A stretch of DNA of 64,000 nt, taken from positions 62,001 to 126,000 of the forward strand of contig VXBP01001802.1 of the NCBI GenBank assembly GCA_013400115.1. Reading direction: 5' to 3'. Both the position numbers and the translations under genes were made by a program. Shown here piece after piece: positions 48,201 through 59,838 of this stretch. The stretch comes from Rhinopomastus cyanomelas (Eukaryota > Chordata > Aves > Bucerotiformes > Rhinopomastidae). The notes beneath the pieces are model-generated. The model made no database searches, was not told the DNA's origin, and was given only the letters and a program-made list of their open reading frames with translations. Every line of letters starts with the position of its first letter. The first letter of the stretch is position 1.

Positions 48201-51200
48201 CTGCCGGCTCCGCGCAGCCCCCGCGGGGCTCCCGTTCCCGCCTGAGGCAAGAGTCCCCGGGCTGGCTGAGGACTCGGTTGCCGAGGCAGAGCTGCGGGGC
48301 TGCCCCTGCAGCCCAGGGCAGAGGCGGGGGCTCCTTCTGCCGCGCTGGAGGGAGAGGGAGCAGTGCCCTGAGCCGAGGTTCGGCCGCAGCAGCGCCCAGC
48401 GCCGGGCCGGTCGCGGAGCAGCCTCTGTGAGCCCCGTGGCTCCAGTCCGCGGCCGGGGGCTGTCTGGACTCTTTTGGCTTGAGCCAGCTTGGCCACGGCT
48501 CGGGCAAAGCTGGCGGCGGCCCCATCAGATAACCCTCCCGGGGCGGGCGCCGGCGGGATGCCGCACATACCACCAGCACGCCGATGGACGTCTCGGTCCC
48601 GGCCATCGCGTAGATGCCCTGGTCCTTCAGGAAGGGGAAGCTCTTCTGCTGGTGCAGCATGAGCCGGGCCCCGGCGGCCGACGACAGGTAGGGGATGTAG
48701 TCCTGCTGGCTGATGTCGAGGATCAGCTTCAGCCCTGGGACAGCGGGGGAGAGGGAACAGGGGCTGCGGGAGAGGCCGGGAGCCCGGTCCCCCCGGGATG
48801 CGCAGGGGCCCGGGGGCAGCCAGCAGCCGAGCGCTGCCCAGGCACTGCCTCGGACCATCCAGCTGTGCAGATGTTGCCCCCCTGCGAACATCTGTAGTCC
48901 TGCTACGGTTTCTGTGGGGCGCTTCCTCTCGGGGGCTTTACCCCCCCTGCCCCGCAGTGCCCCAGCCCTCGAATCTGACAGCAGCCCGGCACCTCTGCTG
49001 CCCGGCCGCGCTCGGAGCAGCCTCTTACCGAACTCGGCGCCGGGGTTGGAGGAGTTCAGTGCCTCCTCGTTCATGCCCCAGTTGAAGATGTAGCAGTTCC
49101 CGTGGTCCGGGTGATAGATCTGGGTGAAGTTCCTGGAGCAGAGGGAGCTGTGGCTCGGGGCAGCACTAGCGGGTCTGCCGCCCCTGCACCAGGGCAGCTC
49201 CCACCCCCCTGGGCAGGCCCCGGGGCTGCTCTTGGCCTGGCTGCACCACGAGCAAAACAGCCCTTCGAAACCTCCGTGTCCTGCCAGCGGCACCCAAGAC
49301 TTCCCGCTGCAGCCAGGGTCACACCCCGAACCCTCTGCGAGCCCCGGGAGAGCGAAGGGCCGCGGGAGTCTCCCTGTTCACTGAGGACCTTGAGCCTCCT
49401 GCAGCTCCGGGGCCGACCCAAGGGAGGGGGCTGGGGAGGCACCTACTTGTAGTTGCAGGGTTCGGCCCCGTAGAGACAGGCCAGGATCATGTCCTTCGCC
49501 TGGTAGCCCATCCGGACCCTCTCGTGCAGCGGCACCGTGGAGAGGATGCTGGTGGACTGCAGGATGTACCACTCGGTCACCGCCTGCGCCGCGCTGCTGA
49601 AGTTCCTGTAGGTGCAGTTGTCGGAGCCCTCGTGGCTGCACTGCGGGGACACGGGGGGGACACAGCGCTGAGCCGGCGGGGGGACCCCGCCAGCGGGGTG
49701 GTGCCAGCCCTGCCCGCAGGGCTGCTCTGGCTGGCATGTGGCTGCCTGAAGCCCATCGCAGGGGGACCCCGTGGGGCTCCTGCCCGGAGCGACCCGGGCT
49801 GGGACCCTGCTGCCGGCCCCCTGTGCAGAGACCCAGCACAGATCCAGCTGGGGGTCCGCCCGGTCCTAAAGGAGCCGGGAGCAGCTCAGCGCTGCTGGGA
49901 GAACGAGCAGACCGCTCTGGCACCGGAACGCCACCGTGACCTGCAGCCCACCCCGTGCCCCGGGCACCACCAGAGCTGGGGCAGACCCCGAGGCTGTGGA
50001 GAGGAGCGGCTGAGGGTCCTGTGGGGCTCCCAGCACCGCCCATCCCTCACCCCCTGCTGCCTCCTGGGAGACCCCCCTCACCAACTTCACCGCCAGCTTG
50101 TACTTCTTCTCTTCTTCCGACGCTGGGGCCGGGGGAGCTGTGGTTTGGTTGCCTGGGGCCGTTTCGTTGCCCAGAGAGGTTTCGTTGCCCCTAGCAGTCC
50201 CATGGCCTGCAGAAGTCTGGTTGCCCGCAGAGGTCTGGTTGTCCCCCCCAGCAGTCCAGTCACTCTCAAAGATGTCCAGGATGACGGGGTTGTCCTTGTC
50301 GTGCTCATCGATGAGGACCAGGGGGATCTGGTTCCAGAGCCTCAGGTTGAGGTGGGGGGAGCTGCTCTCGCTGCTGTTCCCTGGCTGCAGGATCCTCTCC
50401 AGCGCCGCTTCGATGAGCTCGTCGAGGTCCTTCAGCAGATGCTTCACCTCCGAGTACCTGCGGGGCGAAAGGCAGCGGGGCTGGGCAGCAGCTCCTCTGC
50501 CCCTCCGCTGGCTCGGCCGTCCCGGGGAGCCAGGGCAGCTGGAGCTCCGAGGAACCTGAGCGCAGAGCGGGGCCGGCAGCCGAGACAGCGGGAGGAGGAG
50601 CAGGGAGCAGCGGGGCTGGAGCTGCGGGGCAGGAGCCGTGGCTGAGGGTCAGGCTGTCACACAAACCCTCCCGCATGCGGGGCAGGAGCCGTGGCTGAGG
50701 GTCAGGCTGTCACACAAACCCTCCCGCATGCGGGGCAGGAGCCGTGGCTGAGGGTCGNCACACAACCCCTCCCGCATGCGGGGCAGGAGCCGTGGCTGAG
50801 GGTCAGGCTGTCACACAAACCCTCCCGCATGCGGGGCAGGAGCCGTGGCTGAGGGTCGGGCTGTCACACAAACCCTCCCGCAGACAGGGGGAGAAGCCAG
50901 AGCAACTCGCCGGGGGCTGCGCTGGGGCCTGGCCCCAGCCCCAAAGCTCGAGCGAAGGTCCGTCGCTCTTTGGGGCGCGGATGCAGCGGGATCACTGCAG
51001 CCCCGCAGCCGCTTCTGCTGCTCTTTAACTGGCTCCTCAGGGCTGGAGCACAGGCGGCAGCAGCTCCCAGTGAGGGAGGAGGGAGGAAAGAGCTGGGGGG
51101 GGGAGATGAGACTGATCCCGGTTGTGACGAGTGACAGGAACCTGGAGCTCTCCCTGAGCCAGGGAGTTTGCAGGCGGGCGGCAGCCACCGGCAGAGCCGC

Positions 51201-51638
51201 AGGCGCATGGACCCTCCTCTGGACCCAGGCGGTCGCCTTCACCCTGCTCTCCTCCCCTGGGGCTCTGGTGCCGCTGGCTGAGCCCTGCTGCGCTGCCGGG
51301 CTCCGGGGCCGGAGCGGGGGGACTCACTTGAAAGGGTTGGCGTTGCAGACGGTGACGGCCGGGAACTTCATGGTCTTGAAGCCGATGGAGAGGGACGAGG
51401 TGACGTTGTAGGAGAGGTAGGTGTTGATGAGGATCCCCCACTGCCAGAAGACCAGGGACGCGAAGAGCAGCGTCAGGAAGAACCAGACCATCTGCTTCTT
51501 GGGCCCCTCTTTGATGATGCGCTTGGGGCCGTGCGTGTTGGTGTTGTCGCAGTACCACACCAGCAGCTCCTTGTAGGTGTAGCCGGGGCCCTTCTGCAGG
51601 CGGTGCAGGGCCCGGATCAGGTACTTCTTCAGGTTCAT
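45281..51638 (-). CDS. SCNN1B: Epithelial sodium channel (ENaC) beta subunit
   Basis: Subunit of the amiloride-sensitive apical Na+ channel of the ENaC/degenerin family. 12 coding exons: 51638-51328, 50457-50082, 49640-49447, 49132-49029, 48734-48571, 48171-48064, 47662-47545, 47059-46984, 46782-46725, 46482-46421, 45795-45720, 45646-45281. They give 2,013 nt, or 670 aa plus TGA (human 640). The N-terminus has the His-Gly gating motif (NTNTHGPKRII). TM1 is MVWFFLTLLFASLVFWQW. The extracellular Cys-rich region runs from VCNANPFKYSEVKHLL to DWIFHILSYERDLSTNVT. TM2 and pore are [20 protein letters not shown]. The C-terminal PY motif for NEDD4-type ubiquitin ligases is GTPPPNYDSL. The beta rather than gamma subunit is called from MNLKKYLIRALHRLQKGPGY and from SFPFLKDQGIYAMAGTETSI. 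An added sequon-rich insert sits at residues 177-209, and the nearby mammalian Cys pair (CNAHGC region) is replaced by KKYKLAVKL. Confidence 0.97.
50137..50240 (-). repeat. 18-bp coding repeat giving an N-glycosylation sequon array in SCNN1B
   Basis: In-frame tandem repeats of 18 bases encode hexapeptides of the form NQTSAG: NQTSAG, NQTSAG, HGTARG, NETSLG, NETAPG, NQTTAP (residues about 177-212). Five of six carry an N-X-T sequon; the third has lost its Asn. An additional NSS lies upstream in the same exon. Confidence 0.9.
50631..50880. repeat. 53-bp minisatellite, five copies, SCNN1B intron 1 (N at 50758)
   Basis: Copies start at 50631, 50684, 50737, about 50785 and 50838, each containing ggagccgtggctgagggtc and cacacaaaccctcccgc. 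The third is shortened around a single N at 50758, which looks like an assembly patch, so the copy number here is uncertain. Confidence 0.93.
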
Positions 51639-51857
51639 GCTGCTGCCTGCGAGCTGGGAGCGAAGGCACCAGAGCAGCCCTGTTGGCAGGGGGTTGCGTC
51701 AAGGACACTCGTCCTGCCAGCCGAGCGGCACCGCAGCAGCTCTGTGCCGGCGGGGCTGCGGGTCACAGCCCAGGAGGGGCTCGGAGGAGATGTTTGGGGG
51801 GGATCACGCCGTGGCAGTGACACAGACCCCACCTCCTGCCAGGGGACAAGGGGGTAT

Positions 51858-52448
51858 CTGTGTCCTCTGGCATCCTGGGGTGGATCAGGAGGGGGTGGTT
51901 AACAGATCGAGAGAGGTTCTCCTCCCCCTCTGCTCTGCTCTGGGAAGACCATAGCTGGGATGTTGTGGCCAGTTCTGGGTACCCCAGTTCCAGAGGGACC
52001 AAGAGCTGCTGCAGAGAGCCCAGTGCAGAGCCACAGGGGTGATGGAGGGAGGGGAGCATCGCCCTGCTGGGGAAAGGCTGAGGGAGCTGGGGCTCTGGAG
52101 CTGGGAAAGAGGAGCCTGAGGGGTGACCCCATGGATGTTGGTCAATATGTGAAGGGTGGGTGTGAGGAGGATGGAGCCAGGCTCTGCTCAGGGGCACCCA
52201 GTGACAGGACAAGGGGCAGCGGGTGTGAGCTGGAGCAGAGGAGGTTCCACATCAGTGTGAGAAGGACCTTGTTCCCAGTGAGGGTGGCAGAGCCCTGGCA
52301 GGGGCTGCCCAGGGGGGTTGTGGAGTCTCCTTCTCTGGAGACATTTCAAACCACTGGGGCTGTTCCTGTGCGACTGGGTCTAGGGTTAGGGGAATGGGAT
52401 TGGGTGACCTTTTAAGGTCCCTTCCAGCCCCTAATGTCCTGGGACTCT
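51858..52448 (+). mobile_element. CR1 LINE 3' fragment, upstream of the SCNN1B start
   Basis: About 590 bases of forward CR1 from ggggtggatcaggagggggt to a tail ggtcccttccagcccctaat. Same subfamily as the COG7 intronic copies. It starts 220 bases upstream of the SCNN1B ATG on the opposite strand. Confidence 0.88.
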
Positions 52449-55400
52449 GATTTGGCCCGGTCCCTTCCCAGGTCCCCAGGAAAGTTCAGCGGCTGGGACC
52501 TGCTGGCCCTGGCTCTGCCTGCAGGACTCACCCCGCGCTGGCCCCGAGCCCCAGGGATGTCGCAATAACCGCCCAGGGAAGGGCTCTGTGCGCAGACCCC
52601 GGTGTCCCGACACCAGGTGGACCAGGCAGCGCAGACGTGGGCTGGGCTTGGGGAGAGCTCGGGTGACGGCCCCTAGCTCAGGGCTGGGGCAGTTTCCCCT
52701 CAAAGGCCGCCAGAGGGGCAGGGGAGGAGGGCAGAGGACTGGGAGCCAGCAGCACCTTCCCCGGGGCGGGGAATGCGGCTCCGCGCCGCTGCCCCGAGCA
52801 GGGACGGCCGGGAGGTCCCTTCCACCAAATTCCTCCGTGCGGCAGATACCATCGGAACGCTGCCCGCCGGGGAGCTGGCGCTGCGGCCGGGTGCGGGGCG
52901 CTGCGGCCGGGTGCGGGGCGCTGCGCCGCCCGCACTCCCCGAGCCAACAGGGCACCTCGTGCTGCTGTTCAGGGCGAGAACTGCTCTTGCTGGTCTCGAT
53001 ATCCCGGGGCAGGACCTCAAACCAAACCTGAGGCAGCTGCCCGGGACCTTCTCAGACCCAACCCGGAGGAGACCGCAGCTGCAGACGGGGCTGCGTGTAG
53101 CTCAGCATCCCCCGCGATAACGCGGCGGCGCCGCGGCCACCGGCCAGCTCCGCGGGGCGGCAGCGGGACCCGGCAGCACAGAGCCAGCCCAGGGCACAGC
53201 CCCGGCACCCAGCCCTGCTCTGCTCCGCGCCTTTGAAATCCGGAGCGGGGCAAACTAGCAAAGACTGACTTCCTGGGGGATCCAGCTGAGGGCTTAGAGC
53301 CGAAGGCAGAGCTCCCCGTCACCGCACCGGGCACAGCCCAACCCGGCTGGACCTGGGGGCGCCCCACAGTCCCCGCAGGCTCTGCTGCTCACAGACCGGG
53401 GCGCAGGCTGCTGCTGCTGCTGCGGAGGGACCCCCGGCTCCCACGTGGAGCTTCGTGGGGTCCCCACCTCGCTGGATGAAGTTCCTGTTCCTTATAATGT
53501 TGTTTGTGAGGCTGAGTTCCAGCTTCACCCTTCCTGCTGGCAGCGCTGGGGAGCAGCCTTGGGGCTGAGGTGCCCACGCAGGGTCAAAACCCCCGTCCAC
53601 CACGGAGCAGCGGCCACGGTACCGAGCGGCCCGGCCGGAGCTGCCTGCTCTTGGCCGGAGGGGTCGGGCGATGCTCCACCGGAGCTCATTTCCGTTTAAC
53701 CACTCGGTGATCGGCACGATGGGGCAGCAAAGGGAGGCTGCTGCCTGGAGAGGGGAGACCAGCTCCAACAAGACCCTGGGGTGGGTTTTGTCTCCCTTTG
53801 TTTCTCCAGCTCACCGAACATAGACACCCCTGTGCTGAGGGGCAGCTCTGTCCTAAGTTTGAGTCAGTCCAGGATGTGGAAAATCAGATTAAGCCGATTT
53901 TAGTGTGTTTTAAACCGATTCAGAAGGGGGTTTCCCCCAATGTCAGAGCCACAGGACCTGCTGGAGCCGCAAGCTGCTCTGCTCCAGCTGCTTTCTCTTA
54001 CCTTTAATGGCCAGAACGTCTCCAGGCAGACCCCTTGTCCTTCTCACTGCCGACAGCCACTCGGTGCCCGACGGGAAGCAGAAGCTCCTGCTGGGAGGCT
54101 CCTTGCCGCTGGACAAGGGGTGCTGAAGCTCTTCAGGGGGCGTTGGTACTGGGTTTGGTGTCAGCCTGGAGCCCGTCCTGCTCCCCCCGCCATGGGTGGG
54201 CTCTACCCGGAGCAAAGAAGTGACGGATGAGAGACCGCAAGACCCCCTCCACGGGTACCAGGTATCCGACCCCCCCCTCCACGGGTACCAGGTACCCACC
54301 ACCACTCCCCAACCNCCCCGCAGAGCGAGGCTGTAGCGGGGCTGGAGCTGAGGAGGAGATGAGGGCTGGCGAGTCCAAAGGTGCTTCCCGCAGCAGCCCG
54401 GCTCCGGCCAGCCAGCAGCACACGGGGCAGCCGCACGGGCACCGGATCCTGTCCCCGCCGCACCCGCAGCCCCGCTGCTGCTCAGCGCAGGAAGCCGGGC
54501 GGCTGCAGGTCCCGATGCCCCTCTCTGGTTTTAGTTCTTGTTTGGCTGCTCCCCAGGCCCTGCCCAGGGAAGGGTCGGCTCCGGGGAGAGCAGAGCCCCG
54601 CGGAGCTCAGGGTGCCAGGTGCCCCTCTCCTTGCACTGGCCGCCTTCCCGTGGCGACCGAAGCCATCCTGAAACCAACCTGCTTTGTGCTGCGCAGAGGG
54701 TGCCCTCCCCTTCCCCCAGCAGCCCTGAGTCCAGCCCAGCATCACCCCAGGTGAAACTCCTCCACCTCTCGGTGAGATCAGACTCCCAGTTACGAAATGG
54801 CTGGGCTGAGGCTCCCCGCTGGTTTTCCCAGCGCAGCTGCTCCTCCGGGGAAGTCAAGTCGGCGGCTGACCCGCTCCAGCGCTCCCGGGGCTCACAGGGC
54901 GACCCTGCGGGACTGGGCACACCAGTCCCTGCTCCTCGGCCACCTCCTCCAGAGCCCTGTTCGCCCAGAGGAGGCTCCTCGGCTGGCCAGTGGTGGTTTT
55001 TGCAGACTACCTGTCACTACCTGGTTACAGGGTACGAAGAGCTGTGTTGGTGAGCAGAGGGAGCCCGTGCTGGCCCCCAGGGTGCCCGCAGACACTCGGC
55101 CTTGTACCTGAGTGTGAGGAGACAGTGGCCGCCCCATGCGGCCACCCACGGTCGCCCTGACCCGTGCAGGCACCTCTGGGGCTCCGACCCCGACGGGCAC
55201 GGGTAGAGCACCCCAGGAGTGTGTTTGTTTGCCCTCCGGGGGTTCTAGATGGCCTTTGCATGGCTCTGCTCGGGATGCTGGACGCTCCGACCATTCCTCC
55301 CCTGCCCGGCCGCCCTGATCCGCACAGGCACGTCCGCCTCCCTAATCCCGACGGGAACTCCCGCAGCAGAGGAACTGGCTGGAGCTCTAGATGGCTCCGC

Positions 55401-55479
55401 CTGACTCGTTTCTTCCCCTGTGACAGATTCTCCATCTCAAATGTCCAGGGACAGGCTCTCCCTGCCCTGCCCGCCCGCG
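52449..55479. other. Region upstream of SCNN1B, no gene recognised
   Basis: 3 kb with many GC-rich open frames, none recognisable. In particular no gamma-ENaC exon is visible here. A roughly 28-base duplication (ccctccacgggtaccaggta) lies at 54243-54298, followed by a single N at 54315. The SCNN1B 5'UTR exon(s), non-coding in mammals, may be hidden here or in the CpG-rich stretch to the right. Confidence 0.55.
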
Positions 55480-55990
55480 CCCCCCGCGATGCCCATCCGC
55501 CCGGGACCAGCGGCGCTCCCCCAGTCCGCGCCGGGCAGTGGCCAGCGCCGGTCCCGGCAGGGGAGCAGACACCAGTCCTCCAACAGCCTCCCGAGCAATC
55601 GCTGAGCACCGAGGCCGCTGTCCCGGGAGGCGCCGGGACCAGCCCCGCCCGCGCCGGGGCCGGCGCCATCGGATGCCCGCGGGGGCCGCCCCATCACTGG
55701 GCGGCCTTAGGGCCCGGAGGCATCCCCCTCCTCTGCCCAGGTGCCCTCCCCCGACCCCCCCCGTACCTGCCTCCCGCTCGGCTCCCGCAGCGCTCCCCGC
55801 GCCGGCGGCTCCGGCCCCGCCGCCCCCGCCCCGTCCCGCCCCATCCCGCCCCTCGGCCCTGCGGGACGGGGCACCCGAACCTCCCGCCCTTGGCCGGGCT
55901 GGCCCGGCGCTGGGACCGGCTCTGCCTTTGGCCAGCAGCCGGACGGCTCCTCCCAGCAGCGGGCACGGGGCGCGAAGCGGAGGGGGCTGC
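55480..55990. promoter_or_regulatory. CpG-island-like stretch, candidate promoter
   Basis: Dense CpG with several GC boxes (ccgccccgtcccgccccatc near 55830, cccgccgcgctccgcttcgc-type composition at the right end). It is 3.9 kb upstream of the SCNN1B ATG and is the only island between SCNN1B and the right edge, so it could be the SCNN1B promoter and untranslated first exon. This is inference from position and composition. Confidence 0.4.
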
Positions 55991-57844
55991 ATCATGAAGC
56001 AGCTTCATCACCCTTCTGCGACCCAGGCTCGCGATGCTGTTCAAAGCTCTCAAAACTTTATCCCCACAGCTCCGAGACCTCCGGAAGGAGCTGCTGTCAG
56101 ATCCCATCACACCCGGTGTTCCCAAAAAGCCCCCAGCAGCTGTGTTTACCGTTGGTCCCGCTGCCCCGGGGCCTCTCCCGCCGTGTTTTGTACACCGAGG
56201 GCTCCCGGCTCCCGGCCCCAGCAAGTGGAGATGCTCAGATAGAAGGGACAGACCCCGGCCTCGACGGCGGCAGCAGCAGCTACATCTGTGGGGCTGGGGT
56301 CTCTGGCCGGGAGGGCTGAGCTCTGGTGCAGTAAAAGGTCCATGAAATGAGCGGATCAAGCGGCTCTTTAGGTGGGAGGGAGGAAGGTCTATGGCTGGGA
56401 CGGAGCTGGGAGCCCTCCTGAGCTCCCTCAGAGCCTGTCGGTGATTTCTGGGGAGCTCAGGGTGCTCCTGTGGGTCTGACGGGTGGAACCCCTTCTGCCT
56501 CGTCTCAGGCACGTGGTCCATCCCTCACAGAGTGGAAGGATGGTCCCTCCATTTGTTTTCCTACCAGTGCACAGAGCCCCCATGAGGTGGGAACCCCGAG
56601 CCCAGGGCGACAGAGCCCCCATGGGGTGGGAACCCCGAGCCCAGGGCGACAGAGCCCCCATGGGGTGGGAACCCCGAGCCCAGGGCGACAGAGCCCCCAT
56701 GGGGTGGGAACCCCGAGCCCAGGGCAGCAGAGCCCCCATGGGGTGGGAACCCCGAGCCCAGTGCCGATGCAGGTTAAAGGTAGAACCTCGAGCATCGGGA
56801 GCGACCGTGGGCGCCGCCACCTCCTCGCAGGGCACCGCCGACGCAGGAACGTCTGTGGGACCATAAATCACCGCAACAGGAGCAGCGCAGCAGCGGCTGC
56901 CTCTTGCTAGGGACAGCAACGGCAGGTTCTTGTTCGATCAGGAGCGGGTCAGACCTTCCCCGACAGACGTCCCTGGGCTCCCTCGTTCGGGAACAAAAGG
57001 GGTTTTCATTCCTGCGCCGCGCGGCCGCCCCATCGTGCCAGGCGGGCACCGCGGGGTGGCGGCGGCCGAGCTGCGTTTCCGAGCGCAGCTGGAGCAAACA
57101 GGTTGGATGGGGAGCACCGGGACTCGCCCAGTTCCTACCCTCCGTCCTGTCAGGGTAATGGCCCTCCTGCCGCTGCTGGTGTCCCCGGAGAACAATGTCT
57201 GTTACCGGCACCGGACTGGTTTGGGGTCTGGGGCACCAGCTGGGAACCGGAGCCGGATGACCTTGGGCTTGCCCCGGCTCCGCGGTCTCTCTCTGCCCCT
57301 CTCTGGTTGCCTCACGAGAAGGTTTATTTCCTAAGCAAAAGCCTCCTGGACAAATACAGCTGCGGAGCCCCATCCCTGCACCGGGGCCTTGTGCTGGCAG
57401 CAGGGGGTTGAGCTGGCGCCAGGCAGCGCCCGCAGCAGCCGGGTACAGCTGAGCAAGGGGATCGGGGCCAGAGCGGCCCCGGGGGCTCCTCCGGAGCCTT
57501 TGGAAATGCCGGCGGCTCCTGAACTCCTCTGGTAGAGGGATCTGCTTTCCTGGTGACTGGAAGGGCCGGAGAAGGGCTTGGGCTGGTCTGGGGGTCTCGT
57601 GTGCGGAGACAAGGGGCAGAGGCGCTTGTGCCTGAGCCCCCTGAGCTCTGCAGGGAGCAAGTGCCCCCCTGCCCAGAGTCCCGGCCCCGCTGGTGGGGCT
57701 GAGCCCAGGGCAGGGGAACAAACCCAGCAGGTCGGTGCCGGTCAGGAGTCAGGCTGTCGCTGCCGGCTGAACCAGCCCCTTTGGGGAAGGTCCTGGTGGG
57801 ATCCTGGCCGGGTGCTGCCGTGGTGGTGGCCGTCACACCCCACC
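55991..57844. other. Intergenic sequence with no recognised gene
   Basis: Apart from the 39-bp minisatellite, no feature is recognised. The long minus-strand frame at 57721-56774 owes part of its length to the repeat array and has no recognisable domain. Confidence 0.5.
56573..56762. repeat. 39-bp minisatellite, five copies
   Basis: Five nearly identical copies of a 39-base unit containing catggggtgggaaccccgag and cccagggcgac. The first copy has gaggtg for gggg. The unit is a multiple of three, so both strands stay open, but the peptides have no family resemblance. Confidence 0.95.
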
Positions 57845-58012
57845 GAGGTCACCCCTCAGCGCTCAGGGATTCCATGGGGGCTCTCTGCAGACAATTCAAA
57901 CCCGCCTGGCCGTGGCCCTGCGTGACTGGATCGGGGGTCCTGCTGTGGCAGGGGATGGGACTGGCTGATCTTTGGAGGCCCCTTCGTGTCCCTCATGTTC
58001 TGTGATTCCATG
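57845..58012 (+). mobile_element. CR1 LINE 3'-end fragment
   Basis: Tail sequence caattcaaacccgcctggcc, then ggggtcctgctgtggcaggg, gctgatctttggaggcccct and tgttctgtgattcc: a forward CR1 3' end. Confidence 0.8.
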
Positions 58013-58724
58013 GGGCTTGGGAAGGCTCTTGGGGCTCGGGAAACAAGAGAGGTGCTGTGGCTGCACCTGGTGGCCTCTGCCCGAGTGCCCCCTGGCAGCG
58101 CCCTGACCTGAGCCTCCCGCAGCCGCTCGTTGGGGTGAGCTGGAGCTGCGGGTGCGGGGCTGAGCACTGGTCACATCCCGGCCTCCCGTCGGGGGCTCCG
58201 GGCTGCTGCTGGGGGAAGAAGCATCACACCCGTCCTGGCCGCTCGCCCCGGGCTGGGGGTCGGCGCTGCCGCGTCCCTTCGTGGCGACCCTGCTGTGCCG
58301 GGCATCAGCTGTCCCCACGCAGGGTGCAGCCGGCCTCGCTGGGGGCGGAGGCTGCTCGGGCTGTCAGGGGCTCTGCCGCGACCCGCTGCCACCAGCCAAC
58401 GCGGAGCGGGTGCGCTGGGACCAGTAACAGCCCAGCCGGGCGCTGAGCATCCCTCCAGCCAGCCCGCGGCCCTTCCAGCGCCGCAGGGCTCTGTTTGCGT
58501 TACAAAGATCAGGCAGTAAAACGGGACCGGGTCTGTTTTACAAGCGGCAGCGGAGGGGAGGGAAGCGGCCCCGCACCCGGCGCCCTGCAGGTGGGGGCTC
58601 GGCACTGCCTGGGCACAGGGGCCCCAGGGCGGGGGGCTCTGCCAGCTCCGAGTGCGAGCCACGGGGCAAACCCGCTCGGAGCCTCAGCTCAGCCCGACAC
58701 GGCCCGGCTCGGCTGGGTGGGTGA

Positions 58725-58858
58725 AACCCAGCGGCTCCCGCTGTGGGACCTGGCTGACGCTCTGGGGCTCCTGCTGTGGGACCAGGCTGTGGCTCTGGGG
58801 CTCCCGCTGTGGGACCAGGCTGTGGCTCTGGGGCTCCCGCTGTGGGACCTGGCTGCAG
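58725..58858. repeat. 33-bp minisatellite, about four copies
   Basis: Repeats of a 33-base unit containing ggctctggggctcccgctgt and gggaccaggctg. The first and last copies are diverged (gacctggctgacg, gacctggctgcag). Confidence 0.9.
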
Positions 58859-59511
58859 TTCCAGCAGCCTCATTTCCCCAGCCCCGCTCTGGAGCTGCCG
58901 GGAGTGACAGGAGTCGTCGCTCTCATCCACCTCTCCCGACAGAGAGTTTTCCTGGAAGCGTCCCCGTCCTGCCATGAGTCCCCTGCCAAGGATGCGGCAG
59001 CTGTGGGTGGGCTAGGGCCGGGGGATGCCGTGGTGCTGGGGTGCAGGCCAGGCACGGCCGTCGTGGTGCCAGCAGGGCTGTGGCATCATAAAGGCTCCCG
59101 TGGGGCTGCGCTTTATGGTCCCCACCCGTGTTCTGCACCGGCCGTGAAATATTGGGTGACTGCTGAGTTTTTATAACAAGAACAAGAGCGATGGGTGAGT
59201 CCCCGCTGCGATTACCCGGGGGAACAGCTTGTACCTTCCAGGATTCGTTGTGTAAACTTGGGTGAGAAGGTCTTAAAACAGCAGCGGGAAGGGGTGAGAG
59301 GCGTCGTGACAGCAGGGTGAATCACCCTGCAGCCGGCACCCGCCAGGCACTGCTGCCGCCTCGGCCCCGATCTTGGCAACACACGGCTGCTCCCAGCTCC
59401 ACAGATGCAGCGGCGCAAAGCACCCGCTGGCAGGAGACAGGAGTCGTGCACCAGACCCTTCTGGAGGGGAGACTGAGGCTGGCAGAGACAAGCTGCTGCA
59501 GTCACAGTACA

Positions 59512-59662
59512 GGAGAGCTCCTGGGCGCTGGTGATGGTGCAGGAGAGCTCCTGGGCACTGGTGATGGTGCAGGAGAGCTCCTGGGCGCTGGTGATGGTGC
59601 AGGAGAGCTCCTGGGCGCTGGTGATGGTGCAGGAGAGCCCCCTGGCACTGGTGATGGTGCAG
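59512..59662. repeat. 30-bp minisatellite, five copies
   Basis: Five copies of a 30-base unit ctcctgggcgctggtgatgg plus tgcaggagag, varying at ggcgct/ggcact and ctcctg/cccctg. In frame on both strands but not part of any gene I can recognise. Confidence 0.95.
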
Positions 59663-59838
59663 AAGGGGACAGAACACCAGGAACACCCTGTCTGTGGCCC
59701 TGAGCGTGGCTGCATTTCCCTGTTTGTACCTCGGGCCGCGTTGCAACTGGTTTGGGGAGCAGCAGCAGCTGCTGGGTCAGGGCCCTGAGCCCTCGGCCGC
59801 ACTGGCCTGGCCCCAGTGCTGCAGGAACCCGCTGCACT

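Noticed and set aside
55387..55995. A 202-codon minus-strand frame in the CpG island
   Set aside because: Composition is Gly/Arg/Ala low complexity with no recognised domain. CpG islands routinely give such frames.
56774..57721. A 315-codon minus-strand frame
   Set aside because: No domain or family is recognisable, composition follows local G+C, and no splice-linked partner is visible.
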